Source: Crocinitomix sp. (GTDB lineage Bacteria; Bacteroidota; Bacteroidia; Flavobacteriales_D; Crocinitomicaceae). From it: 38,700 bases of DNA. The notes beneath the pieces were generated by a model, which did not search any database, was not told where the DNA came from, and worked only from the letters and a program-made list of their open reading frames with translations. This document shows positions 30,190 to 38,700 of this stretch, in pieces. Numbering within the stretch: position 1 is the stretch's first letter; each line of letters opens with the position of its first letter. Both the position numbers and the translations under genes were made by a program. Location: contig DQTE01000088.1 of NCBI GenBank assembly GCA_015662905.1, positions 1-38,700 of the forward strand, in the 5' to 3' direction.

Positions 30190-32244
30190 TTATAAAGATT
30201 TTACCACATAAACGGTACGTCTATTTAATTGGTGCATAGTTTTCTTTTCTTTTTCAGTAGATAAACTCTCAATAAAATCTTCTGTTAAAGTAACCTGTTT
30301 TCCGTTAATTGTTACAGTTGCTGGTTTTGTCTCACCATATCCTTCTGCACTTAACCTATCTTTAGAAATATCTTTACTAATCAGATAGTCCATTACCGCC
30401 TTTGCTCTATTTTTTGATAGTTCCATATTGTGAGCGTCATCACCTTGTGCATCTGTATGTCCTTGCAATTCAATTTTCATATTAGGGTTAGCTTTTAAGT
30501 AATTTGCTAAATTATCGAGTTCAACATAAGATTCTTTACGTAAACGGTACGAATCCAAATCAAAAAATACATTTTTCAGAACAATTTCTTTTCCTAAATC
30601 GTTCATTGGGACAAGAGGTACATCCATTTGGTAAGGTTCGTCAGAGTTTTCAGGTACGGTCAAATTAAAGTGAACAGAAAAAGGATTATACCCTTTTTTA
30701 TTAACAATAAGTGCGTACGCTCTATTTGTAGGTAGAGTTACCAAAAATTCTCCTGTTTTATAGTCAGATTTTGAATGTACAACTTCTTTGCCAGTTGCTA
30801 AATCTATTAATGAAAATTCAGCTTCTAATTTTTCGTTTGTTTTAACATTATAAACCAATCCCGCCATATAGATGGTTCTGGTTGGTCTAACAGATTCGGG
30901 TAATTCGAATTGATATAAATCTAAATCTCCAAAACCACCATCTCTATCGCTGGCAAATATGGCCAATTTACCATCTGCAAACACTAATAGTGAGTTTTCA
31001 TCAGCAGAGGTATTTATTGGATAGCCTAAATTCACAGGGTCTGACCAAGTACCATCAGGTTGTAACTGTGTCATATACAAATCATACCCTCCCATTCCAA
31101 CATGCCCATTTGATGCAAAATATAAGGTTCTTCCATCTGGATGAATTAATACTGAAGATTCAGAATAAGGTGTATTGATATTGTCAGGTAATTTTTTAGC
31201 CCCCCCCCAAGAACCATCACTTTGTAGTTTTGACACGTAGATATCGCCATTTCTTTTATTTCTACCACCAGTTCCACGTATTTGTCCTCTAATGAAATAC
31301 AATGTTTTTCCATCTGCTGATAATGAGGGCTGAGTTTCCCAATGTATTGTATTTACATTACCTGGTAAATTGATAGGATCCATCCATTTATTACCATACT
31401 TTTTGGTTACAAAAAAATCGCAACTACCATACCCTCTTCTATTTTCTCCATAACGACCTCTTTCGTCAGCACAACCTACAAAAATAAGTGTTCTACCATC
31501 TGGCGCAAAAGTTGGTGCGCCTTCATTAAACGGGGTGTTAATATTTTTAGGCATAGGCTTACCCACTTGCCAATAATTAGCATCTCCAGTACTGATAAAA
31601 AAATCTTCTTGAGCGCCATATCTACTTCTGCTATCACTTACCCTGCGCGTAAACAACAATTGTTTTTGGTCAACGGTTAAGGTTGGAAAATATTCAGGAT
31701 CCGGTGTATTTACTCCACTACCTACATTAATAGGTTTAAACGGAACGGGATGTTTAATTGCTTCAATAGCAAATTCACTATTTTTAATAATCCAATCCGC
31801 CTCTGCAAAATTATCTTTGTTAGCACCAGGTACAGTTTTAAAGTGTTTAGCGTGTTTTAACGCCTGTTCATATCGTCCTATGCGTTGTTCCATTTGCGCC
31901 AATTCTAAATATATGTATCCTGTTTTAGAAAAATTAGGATTAATTTCTATGGCTTTGTTGTAAGATTCAACTGCCATATTTAATTTACCCATAGATGCTG
32001 CAAAATCGCCTTTCATTAAGTAAGCATCAATAAAATTTGGGTCTTTAGATATAGCTTTATCACACCATTCAATTGCTTCTTTATAATTAGGTCTGCCTGT
32101 ATAGGGGTCTAGCTCTCTTGTTTTTTGCAAAGCAGTCTCAGCGTATTTAATTGCTTTTTTATTTTTAGTGCTCCATTGTCCTGATTGCGCTGTGGCACAA
32201 GACACAAACATAAATAGAATAAGAAAATTTATAATGTATTTCAT
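30190..32244 (-). CDS. PorE-like OmpA-family envelope protein (TPR, PD40/WD40-like beta-propeller, carboxypeptidase-regulatory-like domain, OmpA C-terminus)
   Basis: TPR AIEWCDKAISKDPNFIDAYLMKGDFAASMGK; PD40 repeats such as GAPTFAPDGRTLIFVG; OmpA GHTDAQGDDAHNMELSKNRAKAVMDYLISKDI. Confidence 0.85.
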   Translation of the reverse strand: MKYIINFLILFMFVSCATAQSGQWSTKNKKAIKYAETALQKTRELDPYTGRPNYKEAIEWCDKAISKDPNFIDAYLMKGDFAASMGKLNMAVESYNKAIEINPNFSKTGYIYLELAQMEQRIGRYEQALKHAKHFKTVPGANKDNFAEADWIIKNSEFAIEAIKHPVPFKPINVGSGVNTPDPEYFPTLTVDQKQLLFTRRVSDSRSRYGAQEDFFISTGDANYWQVGKPMPKNINTPFNEGAPTFAPDGRTLIFVGCADERGRYGENRRGYGSCDFFVTKKYGNKWMDPINLPGNVNTIHWETQPSLSADGKTLYFIRGQIRGTGGRNKRNGDIYVSKLQSDGSWGGAKKLPDNINTPYSESSVLIHPDGRTLYFASNGHVGMGGYDLYMTQLQPDGTWSDPVNLGYPINTSADENSLLVFADGKLAIFASDRDGGFGDLDLYQFELPESVRPTRTIYMAGLVYNVKTNEKLEAEFSLIDLATGKEVVHSKSDYKTGEFLVTLPTNRAYALIVNKKGYNPFSVHFNLTVPENSDEPYQMDVPLVPMNDLGKEIVLKNVFFDLDSYRLRKESYVELDNLANYLKANPNMKIELQGHTDAQGDDAHNMELSKNRAKAVMDYLISKDISKDRLSAEGYGETKPATVTINGKQVTLTEDFIESLSTEKEKKTMHQLNRRTVYVVKSL

Positions 32245-32520
32245 ATTGATTTTAAAATTGATTACTTAGAGTTTATCAAATATTATTCCGCTAAATATAA
32301 TGTTTTTTTTTTCGTTAGGGATAGGAATGGTAACTGTTTTTAAGAAAAAAATTAAAATTTGTTGGTTTTAAATTACGACCAACGGAAGTGCATTTAAAAG
32401 TTTACAAATTGTTTGTTTTGTAAAAACACTAAAATGGATAGTTAATTTTAAAATAACGAAAAACACAATTATTCTGTCAAAGCCAAGAGAATTTGCTAAA
32501 AGTTAAGTGTTTTTTACTTT

Positions 32521-33903
32521 TTATTCTTGTATCTTTTCTAGTACTACTGTAAAGTGTCTCATAATAGGGGCTTCCCATAAAATTTTGTACCCTCTTTTTG
32601 CTTCTGTCCTTGATTTGTATATTTTTTTTAACGTTGCTGCAATGTATTCCATGTGGTTATGTGTATATGTTCTACGTGGAATTGCCAATCTTACAAGTTC
32701 TAATTCGGGATAACGGTTTTCACGAGTTTCAGGGTCTCTATCTGCTAAAATTGTTCCTACTTCAACCCCTCTAATACCACCAACAATATAAAGTTCTATT
32801 GCCAAAGATTGCGCTCTATATTCTTCTTTAGGAATAGTTGGTACAAATTTATTAGCATCTAAATATACTGCATGACCACCAATTGGTTTTTGCACTGGCA
32901 CACCAAATTCAGCCATTTTTTCACCTAAATACTGTACTTGTGTTATTCTACTAGTTAAATAATCATAATCAAGGGCTTCATACAAGCCTACAGCCAATGC
33001 CCCCATATCTCTCCCACTCATTCCTCCGTAAGTAATAAAACCTTCATACATAATGTTAAACGTTATTGCAGTTCTATATATTTCTTCATCATTCAGGGCT
33101 ATAATTCCCCCCATATTAACCAAACCATCTTTTTTTGAACTCATTGTCATGCCATCTCCATAACTAAACATTTCAGCTGCTATACTTTTAATAGACCTGT
33201 TTTTATAGGCTTCTTCTCTTTCTTTAATAAAATAGCAGTTTTCTGCGTATCTGGCCGCATCAAAAAAAAGTTTTACATTGTATGCTTTACACAGTTCTGA
33301 CACTGCTTTAATATTTGCCATAGATACAGGTTGTCCTCCTGCAGTATTACAGGTCACGGTAACGATAACAAAGGGTATTTTTTCAATTGGGTTAGATTTA
33401 AATACTTTCTCTAGTTTATTCAAATCTATGTTACCTTTAAAAGGATGAAATAAATCTGTATTTGTCGCTTCATCAATGATACAGTCAACGACCTTACCTT
33501 TTCTATACTCTATGTGTCCTTTTGTCGTGTCAAAATGAGAATTACCAGGAATAATATCGCCCTCTTTTACCATTGCCGAAAACAAAACATTTTCAGCAGC
33601 TCTCCCCTGATGTGTTGGAATAAAAAAGTTGTATCCTGTAATATCTTTTACTGCTTTTTCTAACTTTAGAAAAGAACTAGACCCCGCATAAGACTCATCT
33701 GCAAGCATTACCTCTGCCCATTGTCTATCACTCATAGCTCCTGTACCCGAATCAGTTAACAAATCAATATAAACTTGATCAGATTTTAGATTAAACAGAT
33801 TATACTTAGCTTCTTTAATCCATTGTTTACGTTGCTCAACGGTTGACTTTTTAATAGATTCAACCATTTTTATTCTGTAAGGTTCAGCGTAAGGTAATTC
33901 CAT
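32521..33903 (-). CDS. tnaA: Tryptophanase (beta-eliminating lyase)
   Basis: DLLTDSGTGAMS, IPTHQGRAAENV, GGQPVSMANIKAV, MSSKKDGLVNMGG, RLAIPRRTYTHNHM; C-terminal MRHFT carries His as in tryptophanase rather than the Phe of tyrosine phenol-lyase. Confidence 0.85.
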   Translation of the reverse strand: MELPYAEPYRIKMVESIKKSTVEQRKQWIKEAKYNLFNLKSDQVYIDLLTDSGTGAMSDRQWAEVMLADESYAGSSSFLKLEKAVKDITGYNFFIPTHQGRAAENVLFSAMVKEGDIIPGNSHFDTTKGHIEYRKGKVVDCIIDEATNTDLFHPFKGNIDLNKLEKVFKSNPIEKIPFVIVTVTCNTAGGQPVSMANIKAVSELCKAYNVKLFFDAARYAENCYFIKEREEAYKNRSIKSIAAEMFSYGDGMTMSSKKDGLVNMGGIIALNDEEIYRTAITFNIMYEGFITYGGMSGRDMGALAVGLYEALDYDYLTSRITQVQYLGEKMAEFGVPVQKPIGGHAVYLDANKFVPTIPKEEYRAQSLAIELYIVGGIRGVEVGTILADRDPETRENRYPELELVRLAIPRRTYTHNHMEYIAATLKKIYKSRTEAKRGYKILWEAPIMRHFTVVLEKIQE

Positions 33904-33914
33904 ATTTTTTATTA

Positions 33915-33922
33915 CAAAGCTA
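33915..33922 (-). promoter_or_regulatory. Putative -7 box (TAGCTTTG) upstream of tnaA
   Basis: TAnnTTTG match on the minus strand, 11 nt before the start codon. Confidence 0.4.
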
Positions 33923-33974
33923 ACAATACGTTTTATAAATAAATATGATATAAATCATTAGGGTAATATAAAAT

Positions 33975-34175
33975 GAATTTAATTAACACCTTAAATCCAC
34001 AAGTATCTTCTACTGCAAAGCTAAACTTCACACCATTATTGGGAATGCCTGTCTGCCGACAAAGGCAGGCCTGTTTTTCGACACTCACCACCTGTCTGCG
34101 TTTGTACTGGCAGATGACTAATGCTATGTTTGCGTATCTCAAACCTGCGCTCCCCCCATTACTCACCCTCTTTTT
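33975..34175. repeat. Candidate dispersed intergenic repeat/remnant containing palindromic CCTGTCTGC units
   Basis: Locally GC-richer block; CTGCC-gacaaa-GGCAG hairpin at about 34053-34068; CCTGTCTGC occurs at about 34048 and again at 34091, the second followed by TCTGC...GCAGA. Confidence 0.5.
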
Positions 34176-34313
34176 TGTTTTTTATGGTGTTCGTGATTTT
34201 ACCTAGTAAAGTTCTGACGTACATTTTTACTTTTAGGTACAAATTTTATTTGCTTTTTAAGGTGTTTATGAATGATTCTCATTTCGCTACGAACATACCT
34301 GCAGATTTAAGGT

Positions 34314-34347
34314 AACAAAAAAAGGTTGTCTCTTTCAAAACAACCTT
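34314..34347 (-). terminator. Rho-independent terminator for the zinc metallopeptidase gene
   Basis: Minus strand: AAGGTTGT-loop-ACAACCTT perfect 8-bp stem followed by a T run. Confidence 0.85.
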
Positions 34348-34373
34348 ATTAAAATATAATAACATTTTGTTTA

Positions 34374-35099
34374 CTAATCTCTTCTATTTAACAAAATTAC
34401 AATCCAATATAAAAGGTTTGCTATAGCACCCAACGCTGCCACAACATAAGTCATTGCTGCCCATTTTAAAGCGTCTTTAGCACCGTCGTATTCGTCTGCA
34501 CTGACAATTCCATTGTTTTGAATCCAAGCTAAAGCTCTATTGCTCGCATCAAACTCTACTGGTAAAGTTACCAAAGTAAAAAGTGTAATAACGGCTTGTG
34601 CAGCTATAATGATATAAAGTACATATTCAAAAGGAAAAACATTTGACATAAAGTAGCCTAAAAATATAGAAGCCCCAACCACCATATTCATAATCATACC
34701 ACTGGCGTTTTGAATAGGCACCAATTTAGACCTTAAAGTTAGCATACTATAGGCCGTTGCATGTTGAACAGCATGACCACACTCATGAGTAGCCACCGCT
34801 GTAGCTGCTACTGAAGAGCTTGCATACACTTCATCACTTAAATTAACGGTTTTTTTAATAGGATTATAGTGGTCAGTCAGTTGTCCACGCACATGGATGA
34901 CTCTTACGTCATGAATACCGTAATCTCTCAGCATTTTTTCCGCCACTTCTTTTCCTGTCAATCCAATTTTCAATCTTTCTTTAGAGTATTTAGCAAATTT
35001 TGATTTTAGTCTGCCACTTACAAACATACTTATACCCATAAAGATAAAACCAATAATCATTGGCCCCCAATACATTGTTGCTATACCTCCGTCTTGCAT
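34374..35099 (-). CDS. YugP-like membrane zinc metallopeptidase
   Basis: ATHECGHAVQHATAYSMLTLRSKLVPIQN HExxH motif, TM helices. Confidence 0.92.
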   Translation of the reverse strand: MQDGGIATMYWGPMIIGFIFMGISMFVSGRLKSKFAKYSKERLKIGLTGKEVAEKMLRDYGIHDVRVIHVRGQLTDHYNPIKKTVNLSDEVYASSSVAATAVATHECGHAVQHATAYSMLTLRSKLVPIQNASGMIMNMVVGASIFLGYFMSNVFPFEYVLYIIIAAQAVITLFTLVTLPVEFDASNRALAWIQNNGIVSADEYDGAKDALKWAAMTYVVAALGAIANLLYWIVILLNRRD

Positions 35100-35121
35100 A
35101 ACTTATAAATTTACACCTTTT

Positions 35122-35847
35122 TTAGTTTCTATCTCCCATAAAACGTAATAAGAACAAAAATAAGTTTATAAAGTCTAAGTAAAGACTTAATGCACCCATT
35201 ATTGCAGATTTTTTACCTACTTCACTATACGCATCAACTTGTGCCCCTATGTTTTTAAGTTTTTGAGTGTCATACGCCGTTAAGCCAGTAAAAATTAACA
35301 CCCCTATTCCACTAATAATATAGTCCATAGTAGAAGACCCTAAAAACCAATTTACTACAGAGGCAATTATCAGCCCGATTAAAGCCATATATAAAATAGA
35401 CCCAAATTTTGTTAAATCTGTCCTGGTTGTGTATCCTAATAGCGCCATTATGCCAAATGTACCTGCCGTTACAAAAAATGTAACCGCAATTGAACTCATG
35501 GTATAGGCTAAAAATATAAAACTTAAACTAATTCCTGTTATAACAGAATAGGCTATAAAAGTCATAAATAATGCCGAAAAGGACATTTTTTGAACCCTAA
35601 AACTCATTAGCATCACTAATCCTAAAGGGGCTAACATTACCACCCACCCTAAAATTGTCATGCCACCTGTTTCAAAATTTATCAAGTACCTTAACAACTC
35701 TGGTGTTGTTCCAAATAAGTAAGCGGCTACACCTGACAGGGCTAACGCCACAAACATCCATGAAAATACTTTTGACATAAATGTTTTTGATAACTCTGCA
35801 CTTTCTATAGCTGTGCTGTATTGATTGTCTATTATTTCGTTTCTCAT
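35122..35847 (-). CDS. Bax inhibitor-1/YccA family membrane protein
   Basis: Seven TM pattern; TGLTAYDTQKLKNI...SAIMGALSLYLDFINLFLFLLRFMG. Confidence 0.95.
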   Translation of the reverse strand: MRNEIIDNQYSTAIESAELSKTFMSKVFSWMFVALALSGVAAYLFGTTPELLRYLINFETGGMTILGWVVMLAPLGLVMLMSFRVQKMSFSALFMTFIAYSVITGISLSFIFLAYTMSSIAVTFFVTAGTFGIMALLGYTTRTDLTKFGSILYMALIGLIIASVVNWFLGSSTMDYIISGIGVLIFTGLTAYDTQKLKNIGAQVDAYSEVGKKSAIMGALSLYLDFINLFLFLLRFMGDRN

Positions 35848-35871
35848 CTTTTTTTAATTTTTTGTTTTTAT

Positions 35872-35879
35872 CAAAGTTA
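35872..35879 (-). promoter_or_regulatory. Putative -7 box (TAACTTTG) upstream of the Bax inhibitor-1 gene
   Basis: TAnnTTTG match on the minus strand, 24 nt upstream of the start. Confidence 0.35.
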
Positions 35880-35932
35880 ATAATTCTGTAATAATATTTG
35901 AATTTTAGTTATGCTTTTTTTAGCAAATACCT

Positions 35933-35940
35933 TACCTTTG
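35933..35940 (+). promoter_or_regulatory. Putative -7 box (TACCTTTG) upstream of the epimerase gene
   Basis: TAnnTTTG match 36 nt before the ATG at 35977. Confidence 0.4.
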
Positions 35941-35976
35941 CCTAATAAACTGACATTTTGTCTTAAATTATAAAAA

Positions 35977-36942
35977 ATGATTGTAGTTACAGGTTCGACA
36001 GGATTTATATCGTCTTGTTTGGTTGCAGAGTTAAATCAAAAAGGATTTAGCAACATTGTCGTTGTTGATGATTTTTCAAGAGAAGACAAAAACAAAAATT
36101 TAATAGGTAAATCAATAGTAGCCAAGGTGCCACGAATGGATTTTTTTAAATGGGCAGATGATTTTAAAACTGAAATTGACTTTATTTTTCACTTAGGCGC
36201 CAGAACAGATACCACTGAGTTTGATTATTCTATTTTTGACAAACTAAATGTTCAGTACTCTAAGAATATGTGGCAATTTTGTACAGAACGTCAAATCCCT
36301 TTAGTTTATGCGAGTAGTGCAGCCACTTATGGTATGGGCGAGCACGGATACAATGACGTCCACTCTATTGTTGAAAAGTTAAAACCATTAAACCCTTATG
36401 GGGAATCTAAAAATGATTTTGATAAATGGGTTTTAAAACAAGACCAAACACCTCCCTTTTGGGCAGGATTAAAATTTTTTAATGTATATGGCCCTAACGA
36501 ATTTCATAAAGGAAGAATGGCGTCAGTGATTTTTCATGCATTTAATCAAATTAGTAAAACTGGTGGAATGAAACTTTTTGCATCTCATCATCCCGATTAT
36601 AAAAACGGTGAACAATTGCGTGATTTTGTGTATGTAAAAGATGTTGTTTCTGTTTGTATGTACTTAATGTCAAAACAACCAAATAGTGGGTTATATAATT
36701 TAGGAACAGGCAAGGCACGTACTTTTTTAGACTTAGCCAAAGCCACATTTAAAGCTATGAATAAAAATGAAAGCATTAGCTTTATACCAACGCCTGAAGA
36801 CATTAGAGATAAATATCAATACTTTACTGAAGCTAATATGTCTAAGCTAATTAACAGTGGATACAAGCAACCTTTTTACAGTTTAGAAGATGGCGTTAAT
36901 GATTATGTGAAAAATTACTTGACACCTAATAAGTATCTATAA
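35977..36942 (+). CDS. ADP-L-glycero-D-manno-heptose 6-epimerase-like SDR protein
   Basis: TGSTGFISSCLV Rossmann start, HLGARTDTTE, YASSAATYG, NPYGESKNDFDKWV, FFNVYGPNEFHKGRMASV. Confidence 0.88.
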   Translation: MIVVTGSTGFISSCLVAELNQKGFSNIVVVDDFSREDKNKNLIGKSIVAKVPRMDFFKWADDFKTEIDFIFHLGARTDTTEFDYSIFDKLNVQYSKNMWQFCTERQIPLVYASSAATYGMGEHGYNDVHSIVEKLKPLNPYGESKNDFDKWVLKQDQTPPFWAGLKFFNVYGPNEFHKGRMASVIFHAFNQISKTGGMKLFASHHPDYKNGEQLRDFVYVKDVVSVCMYLMSKQPNSGLYNLGTGKARTFLDLAKATFKAMNKNESISFIPTPEDIRDKYQYFTEANMSKLINSGYKQPFYSLEDGVNDYVKNYLTPNKYL

Positions 36943-37031
36943 AAGAAAAAGTATTTGTTGTCTATTAGACCTGACATTTAGTTTTTAAGCATTGTGCAAA
37001 TTTATAAACTAAACGCTACTGACTTGAGATG

Positions 37032-38589
37032 CTACTCAACAACAATTTTACCAGAATAATGTTTTCCTTCAATTAAGATAGAATAAAAATACACCCCTGG
37101 TTTAACTACATTACCACTCAAATCTTTTCTTTGCCATAATATTTTTTGTTGCCCTTGGCTTAGTTCCCCTTGCCATAAATTATTAATTAATTTACCTTGT
37201 GCGTCATAAATAAATACGCTTGTAAAAGCTGTATTATTTAGATTAAACTCAATAATTGTTGATACATTTAAAGGATTAGGGTACGCCTTTACATTAATAG
37301 TTGAAAATACCTCTTCATTTTGAGCTAAATAAATACTATTTAAACTGTCTATATTGACGTTTTCATCACCTAACTGGTAAGCCATAAAATGAAAATAAAT
37401 CAAAAACATTTCGTCAGTTGTATTTAATCCAGCGCCTATATTAATTGGCGGGTTATTGGGGTTGTGAGGATTATTAACTGTGTTATCATAAATTCCAATA
37501 CCATGAATTTGTGAACCTGCAACTATTTTTTTTGGATATTCAAACCAATAGAAATCCTGCCATTCAAAATCCCAATGAGGAATTTTAATAAAGGGAATAG
37601 TATCGTTTGATGGTGTAGTTGAATACGACTGAATAGACTTACCTATAAGGTGCATGTGAGGAAATACACTTAGTAAAGTAAAATCTGTAGGAATACTAGA
37701 AAAAGTATTTGTAACTGTATCAATTTGATTTGCATTAATTGTAAAACTCCAGTCTTGAATAATTGGAGCGGCGTTAATTTGTCTAAATGGAGAGACATTG
37801 TCGTCATAAAAATAGAAATTTACTGAGGTCTGGTCAAATGTTCCATAGCTACCTTCAGGATAATGCATAGCCAAAACAATATCTGAACCTGCTTCTAAAA
37901 TCATTCCAGCAGAAAAGTTTTGCGAAGACGGGAATATTGTTGGTGTAGCTCCAGGTGTGTATCCCATCATTAAATTACCTGCTACTGGTCCACCACAATT
38001 ACCACCAATAGTGTCTGTTGTATTACTGTTAGTTGCATCTGAATACACTAAACAATGATGAACAGTTGAATAATTTCCAGGTATGACTTCAATGGCTTTT
38101 AACTTTTTTATCTTGAACTAAACCAGATGGAATAACAAAACAAACATAATCATCACTAAAAGGGGTTGCCTTACTCATATAGTTAGGGGCTTGAATCACT
38201 AAATCTGGCACACCAGGCAATTGTTGACTTCCATTATAGATTGGTGGTGGTGGCGCCATTGTTGGATCGCCCTCTAATGCGCCATCATTTACCCAGTTAA
38301 TTAAAATGTTTTTTTCTTGCTGCGTTAAAACCCTCTCCCCTGAATAATGTTGATACGCAGTATCAGCTGTCCATGGAGGCATAATTCCATTAGACACATA
38401 ATTAAGAATTAAAGGGGCGTAATTACTTGCTTGTGTATAAGTCATTAATGAGTTTGGTGCTATTCCATTTGGATTATGACAGCTAGTGCAGTTATTGTAC
38501 AACACCGTTGCCGCGTGTTCTGACCAAGTTGTTTGAGCTACACTTGTAAAACACAAAACATGCAAAGCAAAAAATGATAATAATTTCAT
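37032..38589 (-). pseudogene. Cytochrome c-like domain plus copper type II ascorbate-dependent monooxygenase-like protein with T9SS sorting domain, split by a frameshift
   Basis: ORF 38089..38694 has CTSCH and ends IPSGLVQDKKVKSH*. The other frame reads KVKAIEVIPGNYSTVHHCLVYSDATNS and continues as ORF 37032..38048, which ends in a T9SS tail (YPNPLNVSTIIEF...GVYFYSILIEGKHYSGKIVVE). Start taken at MKLLSFF (38589). Confidence 0.75.
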
Positions 38590-38700
38590 GTTTTTTTGAT
38601 TGTAAATATATGAAAATCTTATAATTAAACCAATAAAACAGTTTTTTAAAAAAAATAAGTGATTTTTATAACCATAAAGATAAAGTTTTAACATATCTGA

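Noticed and set aside
33933-34166. 77-aa minus-strand ORF between tnaA and the YugP-like gene
   Set aside because: Composition and overlapping palindromes fit a repeat remnant better than a gene; no ribosome-binding or family evidence.
38089-38110. Programmed -1 ribosomal frameshift in the monooxygenase gene
   Set aside because: Restoring the frame requires skipping one base (+1), and the A-run is not in the phase of a -1 slippery heptamer; an indel or sequencing error is simpler.

Overview
The window is 38.7 kb of low-GC chromosome from a Bacteroidota/Flavobacteriia-type organism. The support is TAnnTTTG promoter-like boxes, Por-type (T9SS) C-terminal sorting domains, and Bacteroidota-typical families. 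Most genes are housekeeping or common lineage genes: uvrB, ttcA, dut, envC-like, heptose epimerase, UbiA prenyltransferase, Bax inhibitor-1, YugP-like peptidase, tryptophanase. Less ordinary content: (1) a 1918-aa secreted protein (3893..9649, -) with about 20 TPR-like repeats, then a separate array of exactly 54-aa repeats (six units in perfect register), then a short ordered-looking C-terminal domain; (2) a formate dehydrogenase locus with a membrane histidine kinase gene between the FdhA-like and NuoEF-like subunit genes; (3) a G9 tract inside a PorE/OmpA-like envelope gene; (4) a frameshifted cytochrome c / copper monooxygenase gene with a T9SS tail; (5) an intergenic, relatively GC-rich element with palindromes resembling a dispersed repeat. 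No tRNA, rRNA, CRISPR array or transposase was recognised. All assignments come from reading the translations; no database search was run.
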